Below are positions 1-7,704 of a DNA stretch of 64,000 nucleotides, one piece after another; the stretch's first letter is position 1, and the number at the start of each line of letters is the position of its first letter. Source of the DNA: Streptomyces lasiicapitis (GTDB lineage Bacteria > Actinomycetota > Actinomycetes > Streptomycetales > Streptomycetaceae); NCBI RefSeq assembly GCF_014646335.1, contig NZ_BMNG01000003.1:186001-250000 (forward strand), in the 5' to 3' direction. Below the pieces are notes generated by a model, which worked only from the letters and a program-made list of their open reading frames with translations, was not told the DNA's origin and searched no databases. The position numbers were made by a program, and so were the translations under genes.

Positions 1-920
1 GCGTCGGCCCCCGCGCGCACGTCGGCCGCCCCGAGGACGCCGACGTGGACGTGCCGGTCGGCGACCACATGGCGCTCGCCCTGACCGGCCGCGTGCTGCC
101 CGCCGAGGACCGCCGCGTCCTCGCCGCGTTCGCCGCGCAGGCCGCCGTGGTCCTGGACCGCCAGCGCCTGCAGTCCGAGGCCGACCAGGCCCGCACGCTC
201 GCCGAGGGCAACCGCATCCGCACCGCCCTGCTCGCCGCCGTCAGCCACGACCTGCGCACCCCGCTCGCCGGCATCAAGGCCGCGGTGTCCTCGCTGCGCT
301 CCGAGGACGTGGAGTGGTCCGAGGAGGACCAGGCGGAGCTCCTCGAAGGCATCGAGGCCGGCGCCGACCGCCTCGACCACCTCGTGGGCAACCTCCTGGA
401 CATGTCACGCCTGCAGACCGGCACGGTCACCCCGCTGATCCGCGAGATCGACCTCGACGAGGTGGTGCCGATGGCGCTCGGCGGCGTCCCCGACGGCAGC
501 GTGGACCTCGACATCCCGGAGGCGCTGCCGATGGTCGCCGTCGACAAGGGCCTCCTGGAGCGCGCCGTCGCCAACATCGTGGAGAACGCCGTCAAGTACG
601 CGCCCGAGGATGAACCCGTCTTCGTTTCGGCCAGCGCGCTCGGCGACCGCGTGGAACTGAGGGTCGTCGACCGGGGGTCCGGTGTCCCCGATGACGCCAA
701 GGACCGCATCTTCGAGCCATTCCAGCGCTACGGTGACGCTCCACGTGGAAGCGGCGTCGGCCTCGGACTTGCGGTTGCCCGCGGCTTCGTGGAATCCATG
801 GGCGGAACCCTCAACGCGGAGGACACTCCCGGTGGTGGCCTCACGATGGTGCTCACCCTGAAGGCGGCGGCCGGGCGACCGCCCGTCGTGCCCGACCTGA
901 CCGCCCAGATGACCTCATGA
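1..920 (+). CDS. kdpD: KdpD-type sensor histidine kinase, C-terminal part (5' end outside window)
   Basis: This is the catalytic end of a sensor histidine kinase. The frame is open from base 3, so the true start lies upstream of the window. The H-box SHDLRTP carries the phosphorylated His (codon 246-248). It is followed by the N-box NIVENAVKYAP (about 572-605), the G1 box DRGSGVP, the F-box IFEPFQRYG and the G2 box GSGVGLGLA, all in the normal order, so the kinase core looks intact. KdpD kinases respond to potassium limitation or osmotic stress and phosphorylate KdpE, which is encoded immediately downstream. The sensor and membrane part is not in the window, so the KdpD name rests on the kinase core and on the adjacent KdpE-like regulator. 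Confidence 0.88.
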   Translation, partial: VGPRAHVGRPEDADVDVPVGDHMALALTGRVLPAEDRRVLAAFAAQAAVVLDRQRLQSEADQARTLAEGNRIRTALLAAVSHDLRTPLAGIKAAVSSLRSEDVEWSEEDQAELLEGIEAGADRLDHLVGNLLDMSRLQTGTVTPLIREIDLDEVVPMALGGVPDGSVDLDIPEALPMVAVDKGLLERAVANIVENAVKYAPEDEPVFVSASALGDRVELRVVDRGSGVPDDAKDRIFEPFQRYGDAPRGSGVGLGLAVARGFVESMGGTLNAEDTPGGGLTMVLTLKAAAGRPPVVPDLTAQMTS

Positions 921-994
921 CCGCCACCGCCGGCCGCGCACGTGGCACCGAAAGCCGCGTGAGCGGCGCTGACAAGCCCGAAAGGCAGGTAGGA

Positions 995-1678
<684 letters not shown>

Positions 1679-1747
1679 CGAACGGGCATATGCACAGGTG
1701 AGCGCACCCATTGTGGGGGCGTCGGTGCCCACCGGTACCCTTCCGGT

Positions 1748-2146
1748 ATGAGTGCTGTTCCTGGATCCGGCAAGCAGACCGGTCGCTTCCGGCGCATGCT
1801 CGACCGCCTGTCGTCCTCCCAGCAGGACCTGGAGTCGCAGGAGCTGCGCGAGGACGCGGAGACGGCCGGGTGTACGCGCATCGGCGACTGCCACGACCGC
1901 CAGATAGTCACGGTTACTGGTACGTTGCGCACGGTCACCCTGCGGCCGCGCGCCGGTGTCCCCGCCCTGGAGGCGGAGCTGTTCGACGGCTCCGCCGCGC
2001 TCGACGTCGTATGGCTCGGCAGGCGCTCCATCGTGGGCATCGAGCCGGGGCGCCGCCTGATCGCGTCGGGCCGGATCTCCATAGACCGAGGCCGCAGAGT
2101 GCTCTTCAATCCCAAGTACGAACTCAGACCGCTCGGACGGGAGTAG
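1748..2146 (+). CDS. small OB-fold nucleic-acid-binding-type protein
   Basis: This 132-aa protein is short and has no signal peptide or membrane segment. Residues 1-45 are charged and probably helical. Residues 50-130 read as a five-stranded OB-fold (VTVTGTLRTVTL, ALEAELFDGSAALDVVWLGRR, RRLIASGRISID, RRVLFNPKYEL), the fold of RecG-wedge and tRNA-anticodon-type nucleic-acid binders. Streptomyces chromosomes carry similar short OB-fold proteins of unknown role, often beside a DUF3159 membrane protein, as here: the next gene starts only 3 bases after this stop, so the two are probably cotranscribed. The specific function is unknown. Confidence 0.75.
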   Translation: MSAVPGSGKQTGRFRRMLDRLSSSQQDLESQELREDAETAGCTRIGDCHDRQIVTVTGTLRTVTLRPRAGVPALEAELFDGSAALDVVWLGRRSIVGIEPGRRLIASGRISIDRGRRVLFNPKYELRPLGRE

Positions 2147-2149
2147 CCG

Positions 2150-2878
2150 GTGACGTCAGTCGACAAGCCGACCGACCAGGCCGTGGGGGAGCACCCCCCC
2201 GAAACGGACACCAGGGCTCTGACCCAGGCCGCGCTGTTCGACGCCTTCGGCGGAATCCGCGGCACGGTCGAGACGATGGTGCCCGGCCTGCTGTTCGTGC
2301 TGATCTACACGATCAACAAGGACCTGCACCTGTCGGCGATCGCGGCGCTGTCCGTCGCGGTGATCCTCGTCGTTGTCCGCCTGGCCCGCAGGGACACCGT
2401 GAAGCACGCCTTCAGCGGTGTCTTCGGCGTCGCGTTCGGCGTGGCCTTCGCCATGTTCACGGGCAACGCCAAGGACTTCTACCTGCCCGGCATGATCTAC
2501 GGCACCGGCCTGGGCGCGGCCTTCTTCCTTTCCGCGCTCGTGGGCTATCCGCTGCTCGGCCTGCTCCTCGGCCCGGTGTTCCGCGAGAACCTCTCCTGGC
2601 GCACCCGCAACCCCGGCCGCAAGAAGGCGTACACCAAGGCGTCCCTGGCCTGGGGCCTGGTCTTCCTCGCCAAGTACGCCATCCTCTTCCCGCTGTACTG
2701 GTGGGCGGACACCGAGCAGCTCGGCTGGGTCCTGATCGCCCTGAAGCTCCCGCCGATGGTCCTCGCGGTGTACTTCACCTGGATCTTCCTGGCGAAGGCG
2801 CCGCCGCCGATCGACGTGTTCGCGGAGATGGAAGCCGCCGAGAAGGCGGAAGAGGAGCGCAAGGCCGCGGCCAGCTAG
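2150..2878 (+). CDS. DUF3159 family integral membrane protein
   Basis: This 242-aa protein starts at a GTG three bases after the OB-fold gene. About five to six hydrophobic segments are visible, for example LLFVLIYTI, IAALSVAVILVVV, FGVAFGVAFAMF, GLGAAFFLSALVGYPLLGLLLGP and WGLVFLAKYAILFPLYWW. It ends in a charged coiled tail (DVFAEMEAAEKAEEERKAAA). These features match the DUF3159 family, which is found mainly in actinobacteria and has no settled function. It lies between kdpDE and two TrkA-type genes, so a role in ion or membrane homeostasis is possible but is only an inference from position. A strong terminator follows the gene. Confidence 0.8.
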   Translation: MTSVDKPTDQAVGEHPPETDTRALTQAALFDAFGGIRGTVETMVPGLLFVLIYTINKDLHLSAIAALSVAVILVVVRLARRDTVKHAFSGVFGVAFGVAFAMFTGNAKDFYLPGMIYGTGLGAAFFLSALVGYPLLGLLLGPVFRENLSWRTRNPGRKKAYTKASLAWGLVFLAKYAILFPLYWWADTEQLGWVLIALKLPPMVLAVYFTWIFLAKAPPPIDVFAEMEAAEKAEEERKAAAS

Positions 2879-2889
2879 CCGCAGGCTTT

Positions 2890-2935
2890 ACGCAGGTGGG
2901 GGCGCCCGGAACTCTCCGGGCGCCCCCACCTGCGT
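2890..2935. terminator. perfect 21-bp hairpin between convergent genes
   Basis: The arms 2890-2910 and 2915-2935 are exact reverse complements of 21 bases, separated by the four-base loop ACTC. It lies between the DUF3159 gene and the converging trkA-type gene, so it probably acts as a terminator in both directions. It lacks a clear T-run, which is common in Streptomyces. Confidence 0.85.
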
Positions 2936-2965
2936 TGCCGTCTATCGGCCCTTCGGGCCTCGTCC

Positions 2966-3646
2966 TCAAACGCCGGACGGGCTGTCCCTTCGGGCCGAGA
3001 GCAGGTCCTCCAGCTGCTCCTCCCGCGCCTGCGCGGCCACGAACAGCAGCTCGTCGCCCGCCTCCAGGGAGTCGTCCGGCGTCGGCGTGAGGACGCGCGT
3101 GCCCCGGATGATCGTGACGAGCGAAGTGTCCTCGGGCCACTGGACGTCGCCGACGCGGGTGCCCGCGAGGGTCGACTCCGGCGGCAGCGTCAGCTCGACG
3201 AGGTTCGCGTCGCCGTGGCTGAAGCGCAGCAGCCGGACCAGGTCGCCGACGCTCACCGCCTCCTCGACGAGCGCGGACATCAGCCGCGGCGTGGACACCG
3301 CGACGTCTACGCCCCAGGACTCGTTGAAGAGCCACTCGTTCTTGGGGTTGTTGACGCGCGCGACGACCCGCGGGACGCCGTACTCGGTCTTCGCGAGCAG
3401 GGAGACGACGAGGTTGACCTTGTCGTCGCCGGTCGCGGCGATCACGACGTTGCAGCGCTGCAGCGCCGCCTCGTCCAGGGACGTGATCTCGCAGGCGTCG
3501 GCGAGCAGCCACTCGGCCTGCGGGACGCGCTCGACGGAGATGGCCGTCGGCGCCTTGTCGACGAGAAGGACCTCGTGGCCGTTCTCCAGGAGCTCACCGG
3601 CGATGGAACGGCCCACCGCGCCCGCTCCGGCAATGGCGACCCTCAT
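2966..3646 (-). CDS. trkA: TrkA-type potassium channel/transport regulatory protein (second of a pair)
   Basis: This 226-aa cytoplasmic protein has an N-terminal Rossmann RCK_N (TrkA-N) domain with the dinucleotide motif GAGAVG (residues 7-12) and the acidic end of strand 2 (LLVDKAP). An RCK_C domain follows from about residue 140 (LVELTLPPESTLAGTRVGDV, DELLFVA). Such proteins gate Trk/Ktr potassium transporters in response to NAD(H) or ATP, and some RCK_C domains bind c-di-AMP. The start ATG overlaps the stop of the upstream paralogue as ATGA (3644-3648), so the two are translationally coupled. In-frame codons extend upstream to 3901, but that extension is a shadow of the upstream gene. No membrane channel subunit is adjacent. 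Confidence 0.88.
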   Translation of the reverse strand: MRVAIAGAGAVGRSIAGELLENGHEVLLVDKAPTAISVERVPQAEWLLADACEITSLDEAALQRCNVVIAATGDDKVNLVVSLLAKTEYGVPRVVARVNNPKNEWLFNESWGVDVAVSTPRLMSALVEEAVSVGDLVRLLRFSHGDANLVELTLPPESTLAGTRVGDVQWPEDTSLVTIIRGTRVLTPTPDDSLEAGDELLFVAAQAREEQLEDLLSARRDSPSGV

Positions 3647-4314
3647 CAGTGACCGCCCTCCTCGGGGCCTTCGGCGAAGGCCGCCTCGACCTTCTCGACC
3701 TCGTCGGTGCGCATCATCACATGCACCAGATCGCCTTCCTGGAGCACCGTCTGCGACGTCGGCAGGACCGCCTCGCCGAGCCGGGTGAGGAATGCGACGC
3801 GCACGCCGGTCTCGTCCTGCAGGCGGCTGATCTTCTGGCCGATCCAGGCGGCCGACGCGTGCACCTCGGCGAGCTGCACACCGCCGGTGGGGTCGCGCCA
3901 CAGCGGCTCGGCCCCGGAGGGCAGCAGCCGGCGCAGCATCTGGTCGGCGGTCCAGCGGACCGTGGCGACCGTGGGGATGCCCAGGCGCTGGTAGACCTCC
4001 GCGCGCCGCGGGTCGTAGATACGGGCCGCGACGTTCTCGATGCCGAACATCTCGCGGGCCACGCGGGCGGCGATGATGTTCGAGTTGTCGCCGCTGGAGA
4101 CCGCGGCGAAGGCACCGGCGTCCTCGATGCCTGCCTCGCGCAGGGTGTCCTGATCGAAGCCGACGCCGGTCACACGGCGGCCGCCGAAACCGGAGCCCAG
4201 GCGGCGGAATGCGGTGGGGTCCTGGTCGACGACGGCGACCGTGTGCCCCTGTTGTTCCAGGGTCTGCGCGAGAGCGGAACCGACTCTCCCGCAGCCCATG
4301 ATGACGATGTGCAC
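3646..4314 (-). CDS. trkA: TrkA-type potassium uptake regulatory protein (first of a pair)
   Basis: This 222-aa protein begins with MHIVIMGCGRVGSALA, a GxGxxG Rossmann motif (residues 7-12) typical of the TrkA-N domain, with the NAD-binding acidic residue in VAVVDQDP. The second half (about 135-215, QLAEVHASAAWIGQKISRL, EGDLVHVMM) is an RCK_C domain. It overlaps the next trkA-type gene by 3 bases. Two separate RCK proteins in tandem suggest a hetero-oligomeric gating ring. The nearby kdpDE genes and the KimA-like permease at 7.7 kb support a potassium-homeostasis neighbourhood, but the transporter partner cannot be named from the sequence. Confidence 0.88.
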   Translation of the reverse strand: MHIVIMGCGRVGSALAQTLEQQGHTVAVVDQDPTAFRRLGSGFGGRRVTGVGFDQDTLREAGIEDAGAFAAVSSGDNSNIIAARVAREMFGIENVAARIYDPRRAEVYQRLGIPTVATVRWTADQMLRRLLPSGAEPLWRDPTGGVQLAEVHASAAWIGQKISRLQDETGVRVAFLTRLGEAVLPTSQTVLQEGDLVHVMMRTDEVEKVEAAFAEGPEEGGH

Positions 4315-4451
4315 GTCGTTACCCCGCGCTCCTCATGGCCCTCGTGACCTGCATAAATGCCCTACTCATGACTCTCGCCCTCGGTGTTCCCCGTCATTGC
4401 TCGAGTCCACGTTAACGGCTTTGCCGTCAAGGCCAGGGGCCGAGTGCGCGT

Positions 4452-4691
4452 TCAGTCCACGGCGCGCAGCATGCTCTCCATCGACTGGACCCGGACATTC
4501 AGCTCGGTGAGCTGGGTGCGGATGGCTTCCTGCTGGGCCGTGGTGGCGTCGAGCGCCTTGCGGTAGCTCTCCATCGCTGCCGCGTACTCGCGGTCCCGCT
4601 CGCGGCTGCGCTCCGTCTGGAACTTGGCCACCGCGACGATTGCGCCGGCAAGGATCAGGAAGAAAGCGATCGGGATGATCGCGTCGCTCAT
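4452..4691 (-). CDS. small single-pass membrane protein with coiled coil
   Basis: This 79-aa protein has one N-terminal transmembrane segment (IIPIAFFLILAGAIVAVAKF, residues 5-24). A long charged, heptad-like helix follows (about 25-79, ending in TQLTELNVRVQSMESMLRAVD). It resembles PspB-like small membrane proteins in layout only; I do not recognise a family. Its start overlaps the stop of the winged-helix regulator gene by 4 bases (ATGA at 4688-4691), so the two are coupled. A membrane-anchored partner of that regulator, for example one that senses the membrane state, is a plausible but untested idea. Confidence 0.75.
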   Translation of the reverse strand: MSDAIIPIAFFLILAGAIVAVAKFQTERSRERDREYAAAMESYRKALDATTAQQEAIRTQLTELNVRVQSMESMLRAVD

Positions 4692-5113
4692 TGGGGCGTC
4701 CCCTTTGGTGAGTGCTTTCCGGCTTCGCCCGACCTGTCCTGCTGGGCGTCCGCCTCGTCGAGGCGGGCAGCCGTGAGAATCGTATCGACGTTCAACTGCA
4801 CGTCAAAGGGCGCCAGTTCGAAGTACTTGAGAGCCTTGCCGTCGTCGGAGAGCTCCAGCCTGCCGATCACAAGTCCGGCCTTCTCCAGGCGCTCCAGATG
4901 CATGTAGAGCAGCGGCCGGGAGACCCCTAGGCGGCGGGCGAGTTCGCTGACGTACAAGGATCCGGTGGCGAGCTCCGTGATGATCCTCAGGCGCTGCGCG
5001 TGTCCGACGGCCGCCAGAAAGGCCAGCAGCTCCTCGCTGTTCATGGCCTGCATGGCCCGCCTTCGCGCCGTCCCGAAACCTGTCAGCCAAGGCTTACGCA
5101 TGGCTTGAACCAC
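4688..5113 (-). CDS. ArsR-like winged-helix transcriptional regulator
   Basis: This 141-aa protein has a winged-helix domain at about residues 25-105. FLAAVGHAQRLRIITEL, VSELARRLGVSRPLLYMHLERLEKAGL and a wing ending in ALKYFEL match the ArsR/HTH_20 pattern. The tail (about 110-141) is polar and unstructured. The GTG at 5113 was chosen because GGAGGG lies 7 bases upstream; internal ATGs at 5101, 5053 and 5044 are alternatives, with MNSEELLAFL at 5044 being closest to typical family starts. It is divergent from an MMPL exporter across a region with inverted repeats, so local control of that exporter and of itself is likely. No Cys-rich metal site is seen, so metal sensing is not indicated. Confidence 0.82.
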   Translation of the reverse strand: MVQAMRKPWLTGFGTARRRAMQAMNSEELLAFLAAVGHAQRLRIITELATGSLYVSELARRLGVSRPLLYMHLERLEKAGLVIGRLELSDDGKALKYFELAPFDVQLNVDTILTAARLDEADAQQDRSGEAGKHSPKGTPQ

Positions 5114-5175
5114 TGTCAAACCCTCCGTCCACCGGACTCTTCCCTTCCCCTCACGGATTCTCCCCTTCTGTGCTT

Positions 5176-5215
5176 TGTCATCTGACAGTTGACGTCTTCA
5201 GCCTTCACCTGTCAG
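5176..5215. promoter_or_regulatory. candidate operator in the regulator/MMPL divergent region
   Basis: TGTCA-TC-TGACA (5176-5187) is a short perfect dyad. CTGACAG (5182-5188) is repeated in inverted form as CTGTCAG (5209-5215). The elements lie between the divergent winged-helix regulator and the MMPL gene. Binding by that regulator is inferred from position and symmetry only. No confident -35/-10 pair was identified. Confidence 0.45.
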
Positions 5216-5248
5216 TCTCAACTTACACATGAAGGTAGGAGGGTCGCT

Positions 5249-7528
5249 ATGGCAGCGAGGGGGCCGGACATGGGGCGCGGCGCAAGGCAGTCGATGACGG
5301 TGCGGGTGGCGCGATGGAGCGCGCTGCACCCCTGGCGGGCGATCGTCGGGTGGTTCGTGTTCGTGGTGCTGTGCCTGGGCGCGGGCATCACGGCCGGGAT
5401 GAATCAGGCGGCCTCGGAGGACTTCCGCGTCGGCGAGGCCGGGCGCGCCGAGGCCCTGGCCGCCGAGGGCGACCTCCAGATCAAGCCCCTGGAGCAGATC
5501 CTCATCAGCGCCGAGCCGGGCAGGCGCCTCGACGCACGCGCCGCCGACGCGGCCGTCGCGGATGTCACACGGCGCATGCGGGCCCTGCCCGAGGTCGCCG
5601 AGGTGCAGGCGCCCGTCCGCTCCAAGGACGGCAAGGTCGTTCGCGTCCCCGTGACCCTCAAGGGCCCGGAGCAGGAGGGCAAGAAGAACGTCGTCCCGCT
5701 CCGGGCAGAGACCGAGAAGGTCAAGAAGGCCCACCCGGACGTCGTGGTGGAGGAGACCGGCGCCGCGTCCGTGAGCAAGGGCGTCAACGACCAGCGCGGC
5801 AAGGACCTCGCGTTCTCCGAGATGATCACGCTGCCGGTGACACTGATCACGCTGGCCCTGGTGTTCGGCTCGGTCCTGATGGTCGGCGTACCGCTGCTGC
5901 TCGCCATCACCTCGATCATCGCGACCATGGGCCTGGCGATGCTCGCCTCGCACCTGCTGCCCGACACCGGCATCGGGATGAACATGATCCTGCTCATCGG
6001 CATGGCCGTCGGCGTCGACTACACGCTCTTCTACCTCAAGCGGGAGCGCGAGGAGCGGGCCCGCGCGGGCGGCAGGCTCTCCTCGGAGGCGCTTGTCGAG
6101 GCCGCCGCGGCGACGGCGGGGCGCGCGATCGTGGTCTCCGGCCTCGCCGTGATCGTCTCCACCGCCGCGCTCTACCTGGCCGGCGACGTCATCTTCGACT
6201 CACTGGCCACCGGCACCATCCTCGTCGTGGCCGTCGCCGTGATCAGCTCGGTGACCGTGCTTCCCGCCATGCTCGTCAAGCTCGGCAAGCGCGCGGAACG
6301 TCGGGCGGAGAAGCGCCGCGCCCAGGGCAAGACGGTGAAGGCCGACATCGAGAAGCCGCCGGGCCGCGTGTGGAACGCGCTGCTCACGCCCGCCCGCAAG
6401 TACCCCGTGGCCACCCTGTGCGTGTCGGTCCTCGTCATGCTCGGCCTCGCGCTGCCCGCCGCGACCATGAAGCTCAAGGACCCGGCCCGCGACAGCTTCT
6501 CCCGCGAGATCCCCGCCATGCAGGGCTACGACCGGATGCTCGCCGCCTTCCCCGACCTGCGCATCCGCTACCAGGTCGTGGTCGGCTCCGAGGCCGGACA
6601 GCGGGACCAGGTCGTCGGCGCGCTGCGCGCACTCGACCGCAAGGCGGCGGCCGACCCGCTGCTCGCCCGCCACGACAAGCCGGTGATCAAGACCTCCGGC
6701 GACGGCCGCGTCAGCACCCTGGAGCTGGGCGCCCGGCACGCCACGTACTCCGAAGAGGCCGTCGACGCCCTCGACCACATCCGCGACGACTACCTGCCCG
6801 CGACCGTCGGCAAGCTCGACGGCGTCGAGACGGGTGTCAGCGGTGATGTGCCGCGCGGTGTGGACTACGTGGAGCACCAGAGCGAGAAGCTGCCGCTGGT
6901 GCTCGGGCTGCTGCTCCTGATGACGTTCGCAATGACCGTGTACGCGTTCCGGTCGGTCGTCCTCGGACTGCTCGGCATCGGCCTCAACCTCCTTTCGGCC
7001 GCCTCCGCGCTCGGGCTGCTCGTGCTCGTCTTCCAGGGCGAGTGGGCCGAGGACCTGCTGTCCTTCGTCTCCCTGCACGGCATCTCCTCGCGCGTGCCGC
7101 TCTTCCTCTTCGTGATCCTCTTCGGGCTCTCGATGGACTACCAGGTGTTCGTCGTCAGCCGGATCCGCGAGGCCGCGCTGAACGGCGTGCCCACGCGGCA
7201 GGCCGTGATCGACGGCATCGCGGCCTCCGCCAAGGTCGTCACGAGCGCGGCGATCGTCATGGTCACCGTCTTCGCGAGCTTCGTGATGCTGCACATCCTG
7301 GAGATGAAGCAGATGGGCTTCGTGCTCGCGGTGGCCGTCCTGCTCGACGCCTTCGTGATCCGCGTCATGATCCTGCCCGCGGCGCTGCTGCTGCTCGGCC
7401 GGGCGACGTGGTGGCCGTCGAAGGCGGTGCGGCGGGCCGAGGAGCGACTGACCCGCGGGTACGCGGCCCCGGCCGGCGAGAGCGCGGAACCGCCGCTGGC
7501 GGGGGCGGGAACGGCCCGCGAGCGGTGA
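5249..7528 (+). CDS. MMPL/RND-family membrane transporter
   Basis: This 759-aa protein has the two-fold MMPL layout: an N-terminal membrane helix (about 20-45), an extracytoplasmic porter domain (50-190), five to six helices (about 195-345), a cytoplasmic linker, then the same order repeated. The paired Asp-Tyr residues that relay protons in MmpL proteins are present: D257-Y258 in AVGVDYTLFY and D630-Y631 in LSMDYQVFV. MMPL proteins export lipids or hydrophobic small molecules. The ATG at 5249 follows AGGTAGGAGGG and was preferred over the longer frame from 5189, which would include the operator region. It is probably regulated by the divergent winged-helix protein. The substrate is unknown. 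Confidence 0.9.
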   Translation: MAARGPDMGRGARQSMTVRVARWSALHPWRAIVGWFVFVVLCLGAGITAGMNQAASEDFRVGEAGRAEALAAEGDLQIKPLEQILISAEPGRRLDARAADAAVADVTRRMRALPEVAEVQAPVRSKDGKVVRVPVTLKGPEQEGKKNVVPLRAETEKVKKAHPDVVVEETGAASVSKGVNDQRGKDLAFSEMITLPVTLITLALVFGSVLMVGVPLLLAITSIIATMGLAMLASHLLPDTGIGMNMILLIGMAVGVDYTLFYLKREREERARAGGRLSSEALVEAAAATAGRAIVVSGLAVIVSTAALYLAGDVIFDSLATGTILVVAVAVISSVTVLPAMLVKLGKRAERRAEKRRAQGKTVKADIEKPPGRVWNALLTPARKYPVATLCVSVLVMLGLALPAATMKLKDPARDSFSREIPAMQGYDRMLAAFPDLRIRYQVVVGSEAGQRDQVVGALRALDRKAAADPLLARHDKPVIKTSGDGRVSTLELGARHATYSEEAVDALDHIRDDYLPATVGKLDGVETGVSGDVPRGVDYVEHQSEKLPLVLGLLLLMTFAMTVYAFRSVVLGLLGIGLNLLSAASALGLLVLVFQGEWAEDLLSFVSLHGISSRVPLFLFVILFGLSMDYQVFVVSRIREAALNGVPTRQAVIDGIAASAKVVTSAAIVMVTVFASFVMLHILEMKQMGFVLAVAVLLDAFVIRVMILPAALLLLGRATWWPSKAVRRAEERLTRGYAAPAGESAEPPLAGAGTARER

Positions 7529-7560
7529 GCGGAGACGCGGCGCGCAGCCGCGAACGCTGA

Positions 7561-7604
7561 GTGGGCGGACCGGACGGTGCAAGCACGCCGCCCGGTCCGT
7601 CCAC
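7561..7604 (+). terminator. hairpin terminator after the MMPL gene
   Basis: The arms 7561-7577 and 7588-7604 pair over 17 positions with one G-U pair and one mismatch around a 10-base loop. They are followed by CTCACCTTTT. It lies 32 bases after the MMPL stop and before the next gene. Confidence 0.75.
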
Positions 7605-7626
7605 TCACCTTTTGAACATCTCTTTA

Positions 7627-7644
7627 AGCTTCTGGCCAGAAGCT
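7627..7644. promoter_or_regulatory. perfect 18-bp palindrome beside a -35-like box upstream of the permease gene
   Basis: AGCTTCTGGCCAGAAGCT is a perfect palindrome. One base later comes TTGACA (7646-7651), a consensus -35 hexamer, but no matching -10 element is seen at normal spacing. The position 60 bases before the GTG of the permease gene suggests an operator. The binding protein is unknown. Confidence 0.5.
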
Positions 7645-7704
7645 CTTGACAGGTCCGGGGTACTGGGTGGGCGGCGCGCTGACGGAGCGCTTACGATCCT
7701 CTGC

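Noticed and set aside
2966-3901. Longer 311-aa start for the downstream trkA-type gene
   Set aside because: The extra N-terminal residues are an out-of-frame shadow of the upstream trkA-type gene; the Rossmann domain begins exactly at the ATG at 3646.
7605-7704. ydaO-type c-di-AMP riboswitch before the KimA-like gene
   Set aside because: The leader is only about 100 bases and shows a simple palindrome, not the multi-stem structure of that riboswitch.
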